Assembly: GCA_016929305.1 (NCBI GenBank)
Contig: JAFGJC010000021.1
Coordinates: 1 to 14,090 of the forward strand
From: a candidate division CSSED10-310 bacterium
GTDB lineage: Bacteria > CSSED10-310 > JAFGJC01
Reading direction: 5' to 3'
DNA: 14,090 nucleotides
Part shown: positions 1 to 7,338 of the stretch, piece after piece
How the letters are laid out: each line of letters opens with the position of its first letter
Position numbering within the stretch: the first letter of the stretch is position 1
Translations under genes and position numbers: made by a program
The notes under the pieces: generated by a model
What the model saw: the letters and a program-made list of their open reading frames with translations, nothing else
Told to the model about the DNA's origin: nothing
Database searches by the model: none

Positions 1-105
1 AGTCTACAAATATTGTAAATTATAATTGATAATTATTTTCCTGTCAAGCGGTATGATAATGCATACATCGCCAGGGTTTACTTGGAAATAGGCGTATGGT
101 AAGTT

Positions 106-1869
106 TTGCCAGTGATTTACACCTTTGGCCGTCGAATCGCATTTTTCCTGATCTGCTGGAGTATCCTGACGTATTTTTCTGAAGATAAGATGACAGCGGA
201 TTGTTATACGCATCTATTAATTCCGGAGATAATGCTCAGCGACGCAGATATTACTTTTAACAAGTGGGTTCCGCCAAGCGGCAAACTACCCTACTGGTTA
301 ATCAGATCATCACGGTTTCCGGATCAAATCGTATCGATGTATCCGCCGGCAACTGGTTTAATTTTTTCCCCATTTTATTATGTGTACAATTATTTTGAAG
401 AAACCGTTCAGCGAATCCCGCGCATTATTGGATTGAAGGTTGCTGTTCTCTGGATGGCGCTCGCAGGATTGTTCTTTCTTATGGCGATCGAGCAAGCTGG
501 AATATCATCAGGAAGATCAATTCTCTATGGTATTTTATTTGTTTTTGGCACTGCATGCTGGAGTACGGGTGCTGGCGGGTTATGGCAGCATACCGCCGGA
601 CTGTTGATGTTGACATTGTTTTTATGGGTATTTTTTTGTGGATTCAGATCTAAGAAATATTTCGTTCTTTCGGGAATTCCGTTGAGTTTGGCAGCGGCCT
701 GCCGACCGACCAATGGTATTTTTATTGTTGCGGTAGTGATGTTTCTGTTCATTCGTGAACGGAAATATTTGGGACCTTTTCTTTGCGCTATATTGCCGGT
801 GACCATTTTGGCAATCGGTTACAATCTGCATTATTTTGGACAGCCGTTTATCGGAGGATATTCAGGAGACAAGGGAGGATTTACCTATCCATTTTGGGGA
901 GGTTTCCTCGGATTGTTCTTCAGTCCCTCAAAAGGAATTTTTCCCATAACACCCTTTTGGATTTTTTCACCGTTTCTTTTTATAAAAGGATGTAGACATA
1001 ACCGGCCGTTCAAAGAAAATGCAATAACAGCATTTCTAATGGCAAGTCTGTTTGTTATTTTGATCTACTCCAAATGGTATTTCTGGTGGGGCGGATTGAG
1101 TTATGGATACCGAATCATCAGTGATATATCTCCATTTATGACATTATCGGCAATTTGGTATATTGAAAAACATGTTTCCAAAGTTAAAATTGCCCGGACA
1201 ATTTTTGTTATTCTTTCTGTGATGTCAATCACGAATCAGATGGTTTTTTACACCTCATCGGGTTACTATCCCTGGCATGCAAAGTATGACAGAGAAAATG
1301 CCTTTGATGCAGATCATTATCGTGAACACCCCTTTCCACCTTTATTATGGTCTTTTTCGAATAGCCAGGTATTATTTCATTATAAAGATACGATAAGAGC
1401 TTTGGGAGTTTGGGGTTTGATGGATCATCGATTTTTTCGGCGAGGTGCCCTGGACGTCGAGGTATTTAGAGATAATATGCTTGTGGTTAAGGGTTATGAC
1501 AAGCAAATTAATCACGAACTTAAGGACTATATGATTCCGGGTTTGCTTCGAGCTCGCTGGAGCGGGTACCTCCTGCCTGATATCAATCCCGTGAAGTTTC
1601 GATTGACATCGAATGATAAAATTCAACTGCAGATAGGATTACAAAAGTGGCCGGTGGGTCAGCGCTGGGAAGAAAAAGAGATCGTAACTCCTGACATCGC
1701 ATTTAACAATCGACCGGAATCATTGGATGTTTTGATGGTAGACCGTGGTGGCCCTGCGTTTATCAAGTTTGAATATTGGAATGGGAATTATTGGTCAGTA
1801 ATTCCTGAATCGTTTTTTTACTACAGAGATTCGGGTGTGGTATCGCCAGTAGCGGGAAAAGATGAGTAA
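106..1869 (+). CDS. Polytopic membrane glycosyltransferase-like protein (GT-C/GT39-like) with C-terminal PA14-like domain
   Basis: This is probably an inner-membrane transferase that uses a lipid-linked sugar donor and acts on the outer face of the membrane; the substrate is unknown. The 587-residue protein opens with a hydrophobic helix (about residues 9-24), followed by an acidic segment around Asp32. The motif MYPPATGLIFSPFY (78-91) is the Tyr-Pro-Pro signature of GT39-like proteins. Many further membrane spans lie between 110 and 380, with FFSPSKGIFPITPF (271-284) and a WWGG-SYGYR loop (327-336), both typical of this class. Residues 480-573 look like a degenerate PA14 fold: RWSGYLLP, then KFRLTSNDKIQL, then GGPAFIKFEYW. 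The start is TTG at 106, just after an in-frame stop at 100-102. GTG 112 is an alternative. The next in-frame ATG, at 190, would delete the first span. The stop overlaps the next gene, so the two are probably co-transcribed. The family call is by motif only. Confidence 0.7.
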   Translation: MPVIYTFGRRIAFFLICWSILTYFSEDKMTADCYTHLLIPEIMLSDADITFNKWVPPSGKLPYWLIRSSRFPDQIVSMYPPATGLIFSPFYYVYNYFEETVQRIPRIIGLKVAVLWMALAGLFFLMAIEQAGISSGRSILYGILFVFGTACWSTGAGGLWQHTAGLLMLTLFLWVFFCGFRSKKYFVLSGIPLSLAAACRPTNGIFIVAVVMFLFIRERKYLGPFLCAILPVTILAIGYNLHYFGQPFIGGYSGDKGGFTYPFWGGFLGLFFSPSKGIFPITPFWIFSPFLFIKGCRHNRPFKENAITAFLMASLFVILIYSKWYFWWGGLSYGYRIISDISPFMTLSAIWYIEKHVSKVKIARTIFVILSVMSITNQMVFYTSSGYYPWHAKYDRENAFDADHYREHPFPPLLWSFSNSQVLFHYKDTIRALGVWGLMDHRFFRRGALDVEVFRDNMLVVKGYDKQINHELKDYMIPGLLRARWSGYLLPDINPVKFRLTSNDKIQLQIGLQKWPVGQRWEEKEIVTPDIAFNNRPESLDVLMVDRGGPAFIKFEYWNGNYWSVIPESFFYYRDSGVVSPVAGKDE

Positions 1870-2512
1870 TTTTTTACATCGAATTACAGTTTGGCTGCTG
1901 AACAATATTTACAAGTTCTATTCGTTTACTTATCGGATATCATATGTGAACAGTGAAGTAATTCAAAAATTTCAATCTGAAGGTAAATCATGTATTTTAG
2001 TGCATTGGCATGAAGATGATCTGTCTTTGATAGGACCTCACCGTTATCGAAATTACTGTGTATTGATCAGTCATTCCAGAGATGGTGATATTCTGGCTCA
2101 TGTCATGAGCAAACTCGGTTATTCTGTTGTGCGAGGGTCAAGTTCCAAAGGAGGTGCACGGGGATTGATTCAATTGATACGGAAAGCGAAATCCGGATCA
2201 AATGTCATCGTTACCGTTGACGGTCCCCGAGGACCACGCCACATTGTCAAGCCAGGTGCTATTCTACTCTCCCAAAAATCCAAACAGCCAATCATTACCG
2301 TGGCGGCTGTTGCAGCTAAAAGATATGTCTTCAGGAAATCTTGGAGTCAGACGTATTTACCGGCTCCTTTCAGCAGGGTTATCATCGGATATGGGGGTCC
2401 TATCGATCCGCCAAAATCTGGTGATGCATCGAATTTGGAGAAAACCCAGCGGGAAGTCCAAGAGAATTTGATCAATCTTCATAAACTACTTGAGTTAAGC
2501 CTTGAGCAATAG
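1862..2512 (+). CDS. DUF374 family lysophospholipid acyltransferase-like protein
   Basis: This is a 216-residue protein of the DUF374 family, related to the glycerolipid/lipid A acyltransferases. It probably transfers an acyl chain to an envelope lipid at the cytoplasmic face of the inner membrane. A hydrophobic N-terminus (about 8-24) could anchor it. HWHEDD at 48-53 can serve as the acyltransferase HX4D motif (H48, D53). SHSRDGD (70-76), RGSSSKGGARG (91-101) and VDGPRGPR (119-126) are the family's conserved blocks. The length matches the family. The ATG lies inside the last codons of the upstream membrane gene (8-base overlap), so translation is probably coupled. Together the pair suggests glycolipid or lipopolysaccharide-like surface chemistry, which is an inference. 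The stop codon directly abuts the convergent gene's stop. The family call is confident; the substrate is unknown. Confidence 0.85.
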   Translation: MSNFLHRITVWLLNNIYKFYSFTYRISYVNSEVIQKFQSEGKSCILVHWHEDDLSLIGPHRYRNYCVLISHSRDGDILAHVMSKLGYSVVRGSSSKGGARGLIQLIRKAKSGSNVIVTVDGPRGPRHIVKPGAILLSQKSKQPIITVAAVAAKRYVFRKSWSQTYLPAPFSRVIIGYGGPIDPPKSGDASNLEKTQREVQENLINLHKLLELSLEQ

Positions 2513-3553
2513 TTAATTGCCTGGTTTTTTAAAATTCACATCAACATCCAGTGTGTCATCAACCGGCTTTCCATTTTTCAGGGCTGGCTGGAATTGCCAT
2601 TTCCGCACAGTTTCCAAGGCAATATCATCAAAAACAGGATGCAGCGAAACAATTACCGCTGCTGTGTTAATTTCTCCGGATGCCGTTATGGAAAGTCTGA
2701 TCTTGACGGATCCTTCAATACCGCTCGAAATGAAATCTTTCGGGTATTCCGGATCATCTTTCGAAATCACTCGGGGGTGCTTGATATCCACTTTTTTTTC
2801 ATGCTCCGAACGTCCGGAGGTTTGGAGTGCACCTTCATTGTCCATTTCATCATATGTTCCTTTATGTTTTGCTGCATCAAAGGGTATTTGGCGGGAGGTT
2901 GGTTTCGTGTCAGTTCGTTTATCATATGATGACGGTATATTATCTTTTTTGCGTCCCTCGTTTTTTTCTGCAATTTCAGGTGCCGGATGCACATCTTCCT
3001 GCTCTTTGGATTGGCTAAAAAACATCAAAGAATCCTTTGATTCTGATGAGATTTCTTCTGGTTCTTTCAACGCTAGTCCTTCCATGGATGGTTTTTCCGC
3101 CATTTCTCTGTCAGAATCCATTATTGAGTCTGAAAACCCGGAGGGTACAGGTGCCGATTCGCCTAAAACATTTTTGTCGGTTGTTTGAATGGAGTCACTG
3201 ACGATAACAGGACGAGAATAATAATGGGTTCGAAATAGAACAGTCAGGGCTGCAACCAGAGCGACCAACGCAAGAGTGGCGGGTAGCGGTTTGAAGAAAA
3301 TCCAGTGTTTCGATTGAGGGTTCTTTTCAAGTTCAGCCTTAGCATGCGACAGGATGCGCGTATCCACGTATTCCGGCAGATCGTTTTCCGGACCGATTAT
3401 TCTTGTTTTGTTTAAAACATTTCGCAAAGATTCCAACTCGTTACGACATGTCCGGCAAGAGTTGAGATGATATTGCAATTTCTTTTTCTGACGGTCCGAA
3501 ATATCTTCATAAATAAGTCCCAATATCAACCGCTGGTATTTTTTACAACTCAT
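2513..3553 (-). CDS. Membrane anti-sigma factor (zf-HC2) fused to a TonB C-terminal domain
   Basis: This 346-residue protein has four parts. Residues 1-40 form an anti-sigma zinc finger: Cys3, then H29-x3-C33-x2-C36. A single membrane span lies at about 90-107. A Ser/Glu/Lys/Asp-rich linker covers about 110-268. The last 78 residues are a TonB C-terminal domain, recognisable from EYPKDF, then IEGSVKIRLSITASGEI, then ALETVRKWQFQPALKNGKPV. With the zinc finger in the cytoplasm, the TonB domain would sit in the periplasm, the same topology as TonB itself. It presumably binds the sigma factor encoded just upstream. Its partner at the TonB end is unknown. The start at 3553 is chosen because AAGGAG lies 7 bases before it. 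An in-frame ATG at 3577 would add 8 residues but overlaps that ribosome site. It overlaps the sigma gene by 11 bases, so translation is coupled. The fusion is seen directly; the dual function is inference. Confidence 0.85.
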   Translation of the reverse strand: MSCKKYQRLILGLIYEDISDRQKKKLQYHLNSCRTCRNELESLRNVLNKTRIIGPENDLPEYVDTRILSHAKAELEKNPQSKHWIFFKPLPATLALVALVAALTVLFRTHYYSRPVIVSDSIQTTDKNVLGESAPVPSGFSDSIMDSDREMAEKPSMEGLALKEPEEISSESKDSLMFFSQSKEQEDVHPAPEIAEKNEGRKKDNIPSSYDKRTDTKPTSRQIPFDAAKHKGTYDEMDNEGALQTSGRSEHEKKVDIKHPRVISKDDPEYPKDFISSGIEGSVKIRLSITASGEINTAAVIVSLHPVFDDIALETVRKWQFQPALKNGKPVDDTLDVDVNFKKPGN

Positions 3554-4301
3554 GACTGATCTCCTTGGGAGAATCATTTGACCACTTCAATATGGCATCT
3601 CGGAGTTTCAGTAGTGCGTATCGCATGCGGCTTTTGGCTGTATTGACAGTGCATCCCGATATTTTTGCCGCCTCTTTGAAATCAATACCTGCATACTCTC
3701 TGAGAAAAAACAGCTCCCGCTGTTCTTCCGGCATCTCAAGCAGTGCCTTTCGAATGATTGATTTCAATTCGTGCTGAGTCAATTGATCGAGAGGATTCAA
3801 ATCAGAACGGGAAACGGCTTCGAAAGAAGAAGAATTATCAAAATCCCATTTTTCGTGTACGGTTACCGGTTCCCGTATCTTTTTTTTCCGGGACGTATCT
3901 ATCAGTAGATTTCGAGCGATGGTATATAGCCAGGTTCTGAATTTAGCTTTGGGCTGGAATGTTTTTGCAGATCGAATGACGCGCAGAAAAATTTCCTGGA
4001 AAAGATCCTCAGCATGACTTTTATTTCCAGACCAGTTGACCAGAAAACCATATAATTCCGTTCGATATCTTGTAAATAAAATGTTAAATGCTTCGAGTCG
4101 CTGATATTTTGCGTATGCCTGTATAAGCATTTCGTCGGACATCCTTTCAAAATCATTATTTTGATCCGGTTCCTTTATTCCGGAAAATGTTCTCTTGAGA
4201 GGTAAACGTTTCGAGTCCGCATAAGTTTTTTCCAGAGATTTTTTTAATGATGACCAGGCGTCCGAAAGAAATGATATCGATAGCTGCAGGGTAATATGCA
4301 T
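3543..4301 (-). CDS. ECF (sigma-70 family) RNA polymerase sigma factor
   Basis: This is an extracytoplasmic-function sigma factor that redirects RNA polymerase to its own promoters. Region 2 spans about residues 74-142, with EDLFQEIFLRV and then KFRTWLYTIARNLLID, the polymerase-binding and -10-recognition helices. Region 4 spans about 176-236, with LPEEQR-like LEMPEEQRELFFL and the helix-turn-helix DFKEAAKISGCTVNTAKSRM for the -35 element. No further domains follow, so it is a minimal ECF protein. As drawn it is 252 residues with about 53 extra at the N-terminus, which do not look like sigma sequence. Most ECF proteins would begin at about Met54 (ATG at 4142, MSDEMLIQAY), giving 199 residues. 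No start has a clean ribosome site, so the start is uncertain. The overlapping downstream gene is its anti-sigma factor. It is divergent from nth. Confidence 0.9.
   Translation of the reverse strand: MHITLQLSISFLSDAWSSLKKSLEKTYADSKRLPLKRTFSGIKEPDQNNDFERMSDEMLIQAYAKYQRLEAFNILFTRYRTELYGFLVNWSGNKSHAEDLFQEIFLRVIRSAKTFQPKAKFRTWLYTIARNLLIDTSRKKKIREPVTVHEKWDFDNSSSFEAVSRSDLNPLDQLTQHELKSIIRKALLEMPEEQRELFFLREYAGIDFKEAAKISGCTVNTAKSRMRYALLKLRDAILKWSNDSPKEISHEL
3561..3566 (-). promoter_or_regulatory. Ribosome binding site that fixes the anti-sigma start
   Basis: Read on the minus strand this is AAGGAG, 7 bases before ATG 3553. It lies inside the last codons of the sigma gene and downstream of the alternative ATG at 3577. 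It therefore supports the shorter anti-sigma protein and coupled translation of the pair. Confidence 0.8.
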
Positions 4302-4307
4302 GGGATT

Positions 4308-4335
4308 ATTGTATAGGCTTTGAAGGATAAGTAAA
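4308..4335 (-). promoter_or_regulatory. Possible sigma-70-like promoter for the sigma/anti-sigma operon
   Basis: On the minus strand, TTTACT (4335-4330) and TACAAT (4313-4308) are separated by 16 bases. They match the -35 consensus at 4 of 6 positions and the -10 at 5 of 6. Transcription would start close to position 4301, on top of the first ATG of the sigma gene. Either that ATG is used without a leader, or the real start is the later Met54 codon at 4142. This is a by-eye match in an AT-rich gap and is weak evidence. Confidence 0.35.
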
Positions 4336-4366
4336 CTATGGAAGGGTATTTATATGTGATTGATAT

Positions 4367-4371
4367 GGAGG
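4367..4371 (+). promoter_or_regulatory. Ribosome binding site of nth
   Basis: GGAGG stands 9 bases before ATG 4381. It decides that start over the in-frame TTG at 4360, which lies upstream of this site. Confidence 0.85.
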
Positions 4372-4380
4372 TCGAAGATT

Positions 4381-5022
4381 ATGGGAACCGTTATGTCTAA
4401 GAAAACAAGAGCAATGAAGATCATCAGCGAACTTGAATCGCTTTACCCGAAAGCTGCATCCGCATTAAACTATCAAAATCCTCTGCAATGTATGATTGCA
4501 ACGATATTGTCTGCCCAATGTACTGATGCGCAAGTCAATAAAATAACACCGCAGTTATTCAGAAAATATCCGGACGCTGAAGCTTTTGCAAATGCAACTC
4601 TGCCTGAATTGGAAAATGATATTCGTTCAACAGGTTTTTTCAGAAACAAGGCAAAAGCGATACGGCAAAGTTGCCAATCAGTTATGAAGGATCACGCGGG
4701 ATTTGTACCAGATACCATCGAAAAGTTATTGACATTGACGGGAATCGGAAGAAAAACGGCAAATTGCGTAATCGGAAATGCCTATGGAAAACCTGCGGTA
4801 ATGGTGGATACTCATGTCAAACGTCTTGTATATCGAATGGGTCTTTCAGCACAAAAGAATCCGGATAAGATTGAAATGGAGTTGAAGAGGTTACTTCCTG
4901 AATCATTATGGACAAAGGCATCTCATCTTTTGATTCATCACGGACGTCAAGTTTGTTCAGCACGAAAACCCAAATGTGAGGAATGTTCCGTTAACCAGCT
5001 TTGTCTTAAAAAGGGAATTTGA
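4381..5022 (+). CDS. nth: Endonuclease III (DNA glycosylase/AP lyase)
   Basis: This base-excision repair enzyme removes oxidised pyrimidines and cuts at the resulting abasic sites. The 213-residue length matches the E. coli enzyme (211). The helix-hairpin-helix motif LTGIGRKTANCV (119-130) carries the catalytic lysine, K125. The catalytic aspartate is D143 in MVDTHVKR. The C-terminal [4Fe-4S] ligands are complete in the spacing C-x6-C-x2-C-x5-C (C192, C199, C202, C208). The start is ATG 4381, with a strong ribosome site. The reading frame extends to TTG 4360 but nothing favours that. It appears monocistronic, divergent from the sigma factor and convergent with the ClC gene across a 4-base gap. 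All key residues are present, so it should be active. Confidence 0.97.
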   Translation: MGTVMSKKTRAMKIISELESLYPKAASALNYQNPLQCMIATILSAQCTDAQVNKITPQLFRKYPDAEAFANATLPELENDIRSTGFFRNKAKAIRQSCQSVMKDHAGFVPDTIEKLLTLTGIGRKTANCVIGNAYGKPAVMVDTHVKRLVYRMGLSAQKNPDKIEMELKRLLPESLWTKASHLLIHHGRQVCSARKPKCEECSVNQLCLKKGI

Positions 5023-5026
5023 GAAT

Positions 5027-7222
5027 TTATTCCATAACATCTTTTCGCAGGCGGATAATATCCTTGCGTTTCCCAATAACAATCAGGACATCCTGCCGAG
5101 TCAGGACGCGATCGGGAGATGGAATTTCCGTTGTGATATCTCGTCCATGAGGCGGCCGTATCGCAACAATGGAGATGCTGTATTGACCGCGCAGATCAGC
5201 TTCTTTTATGGATTTGCCCACTAAATTACCCACAACGGGCAACAGTTCCACCTGATAATTTTCCGGTATATTGACATAATCGCTTCGGGGGGTTTCTTCT
5301 GTTCTTGAAACGAACTTCAAACCGAGTGAACCCTGGCGTAGAACTTCACGATTGTATAAATTAAAGATGTCGCGGTAGTTAATAATACCCAGAAACTGTC
5401 CATCCGCCGGATCGATAACAGGAAGTTCTTCAACACCTGATATGCCGAAGATCCTAACACACTCCATAAGAGATTCATCGGGTCCGACTTTCGGATAGGA
5501 TTTGTTCATAACATCGATAGCTCGAAGCCTTGATTGAATGCCATCTCGTCGCATCACTTGAGACAGTTTATGGATACAGATTTCCCCCAGATAGATTCCA
5601 TCAAGACCCACAACATAATAATGATCATACTTCTGATTGATAACATGATTGAAAAGACTGTCGAACGGCATATCCGGATCGATGGTTGGAATATTGATAT
5701 GCATGATGTCACGGACAGTATTTCGCTTCATTATTGTCGATTCCAGGCCGATATTCAGATCGACACCTCGCCGTGTGAGTTTTGCCGTGTAGATGGAATC
5801 TTTGTTTAGGCTTGAGGTGATCATGGTTGCAATGATGCAGGAAAACATCAGTGGTACGACGATCTGATAGTCACCGGTCAACTCAAACAAAATGATAATA
5901 GCGGTAACGGGAGCATGTGTGACGCAACCGACCATCGCAGCCATTCCGACAAGAGCGTAAGCGCTACTTTCAACAGAGAAGGATGAGTGAAAAAACAGAC
6001 CGAGAAGATAGTTGACACCTATACCAAATGATGCTCCTGAGACGGAGCCGATAAACAGGGATGGCGCAAAAATACCACCAGATCCTCCTGCGCCCAAAGT
6101 GAGTGATGTTGAAAAAATTTTAATGGGGATTAGCGCCAGTAAAATCAGAAATGAAATGGGCACTGCTTTGTGTTTGTTTTCCGGCATCGGTATTGGCGGG
6201 GATGTTTCTGCGGCTGCCGCATTAGGTAACAGATCAGCGGAGGACAGGTGATTGGAATCATTGATAATGATGGCTTCAGCTTCGGTCTTAGATATCGAAA
6301 GTGTCAGAGAGATTGTTTCATAGCCATTGCCGTAAATGTGGGGAAAAATACAGATTACCGCACCCAGTATCAACATACCCACCGATGTTTTTAAATATTC
6401 CGGCATTTTGAGTTTATTGAAGAAATCTTCCATAGAATGGATGGATTTCATAAACAGAAGCCCAATAAAAGCGATGATGATACCCAGCAGCAAATAGAGG
6501 GGGAGTTCCCATGCGCTTTTCAGCATATACTCCGGGACCTTCACGAATGCTGGAGCATTGCCGAGATGTTTATGAGTTATTACCGTTGCAATGACGGAAG
6601 ATACGACAATGGGGCTGAATGTATGAATCGCAAAATTACCAAGGATAATTTCGACAGCAAATAAGACACCTGCGATGGGTGCATTGAAGGTGGCCGCGAT
6701 GCCGGCTGCTGCGCCACACGCAACGAGTGTTTTTATACGCTGCTGGGAAAGATGTAACAATTGCCCGATACTGCTTCCGATAGCTGATCCGATTTGAACG
6801 ATAGGACCCTCACGTCCCACGGAGCCGCCGGTTCCTAATGTAATGGCCGAAGCGATGGATTTTATGATGACAACTCGAGGACGAATCCGGCCGCCTCGCA
6901 ATGCAACAGCCTCCATGACCTCAGGTACACCATGGCCTTTCGCTTCCCTTGCGAAAAAATATATTAATGGGCCGACGATCAGCCCTCCCACAGCAGGCAG
7001 AGTAATTTTATATAGGCATGATTTGCTCATAAGCTGGGTAATAATGGCTTCGCCGTGTCCAATAGACAATCCTTGAACTAAATCGATAAGATATCGAAAT
7101 CCGATAGCTCCATAACCTCCAAGTAATCCAATAAAAAGTGACAGGAAAATAATATATGTATTGGGATGTATTTTCAGATAATCGATTGTTTTAAAGAAGT
7201 ATTTATTTAAATAATGGGTCAT
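5027..7222 (-). CDS. ClC-type chloride channel/antiporter with two CBS domains and a TrkA-C (RCK_C) domain
   Basis: This 731-residue inner-membrane ClC protein moves chloride, either as a channel or as a Cl-/H+ exchanger. The anion-site signatures are all present: GHGVPE (96-101), GREGP (136-140, with the gating glutamate E138) and GSGGIFAP (380-387). After FNAPIAGVLFAVE the next residue is Ile192, where E. coli ClC has its inner proton glutamate (E203). Residues of about 310-352, between GYETISL and the GGIFAP helix, form an unusually long Ala/Pro-rich insertion. Two CBS domains follow (about 502-558 and 567-625), which usually bind adenine nucleotides. A TrkA-C domain (about 655-725) ends the protein. 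This ClC-CBS-RCK_C order is known in bacteria. The start ATG has no strong ribosome site, and none better was found. A terminator lies upstream, so it is probably transcribed alone. Confidence 0.93.
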   Translation of the reverse strand: MTHYLNKYFFKTIDYLKIHPNTYIIFLSLFIGLLGGYGAIGFRYLIDLVQGLSIGHGEAIITQLMSKSCLYKITLPAVGGLIVGPLIYFFAREAKGHGVPEVMEAVALRGGRIRPRVVIIKSIASAITLGTGGSVGREGPIVQIGSAIGSSIGQLLHLSQQRIKTLVACGAAAGIAATFNAPIAGVLFAVEIILGNFAIHTFSPIVVSSVIATVITHKHLGNAPAFVKVPEYMLKSAWELPLYLLLGIIIAFIGLLFMKSIHSMEDFFNKLKMPEYLKTSVGMLILGAVICIFPHIYGNGYETISLTLSISKTEAEAIIINDSNHLSSADLLPNAAAAETSPPIPMPENKHKAVPISFLILLALIPIKIFSTSLTLGAGGSGGIFAPSLFIGSVSGASFGIGVNYLLGLFFHSSFSVESSAYALVGMAAMVGCVTHAPVTAIIILFELTGDYQIVVPLMFSCIIATMITSSLNKDSIYTAKLTRRGVDLNIGLESTIMKRNTVRDIMHINIPTIDPDMPFDSLFNHVINQKYDHYYVVGLDGIYLGEICIHKLSQVMRRDGIQSRLRAIDVMNKSYPKVGPDESLMECVRIFGISGVEELPVIDPADGQFLGIINYRDIFNLYNREVLRQGSLGLKFVSRTEETPRSDYVNIPENYQVELLPVVGNLVGKSIKEADLRGQYSISIVAIRPPHGRDITTEIPSPDRVLTRQDVLIVIGKRKDIIRLRKDVME

Positions 7223-7281
7223 ATCAATCTATCAAGCTGTCCGGGTAATCAAGCGGCTGTAAAATTCAATGAATAAACACC

Positions 7282-7318
7282 CCGGCGCTTGTTGTTTAAT
7301 AAAATAAACAAGCGCCGG
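7282..7318 (-). terminator. Hairpin terminator after the ATP-grasp-like gene
   Basis: A perfect 12-base inverted repeat (CCGGCGCTTGTT at 7282-7293, its complement at 7307-7318) encloses a 13-base AT-rich loop. It sits 20 bases past the stop of the ATP-grasp-like gene. On the minus strand the hairpin is followed by a moderately T-rich stretch (GGTGTTTATTC) rather than a clean T run. It should separate that gene from the ClC gene downstream. Confidence 0.7.
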
Positions 7319-7338
7319 AGTACGAGCATCATCAATTA

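Noticed and set aside
4..213. Short minus-strand frame at the left edge
   Set aside because: No ribosome site or recognisable protein, and it overlaps the start of the membrane gene in an AT-rich stretch.
2517..3188. 223-codon plus-strand frame opposite the anti-sigma gene
   Set aside because: It is Ser/Phe-rich, the mirror of the Glu/Lys/Ser linker on the other strand. The minus frame has clear domains and a ribosome site.
3543..3577. Start of the anti-sigma gene at ATG 3577
   Set aside because: The strong AAGGAG lies downstream of it and is correctly placed for ATG 3553, where the zinc-finger sequence begins.
4309..4337. Plus-strand promoter for nth (TTGTAT-N17-TAAACT)
   Set aside because: Only 3 of 6 and 4 of 6 matches in an AT-rich gap, no better than chance and overlapping a better minus-strand match.
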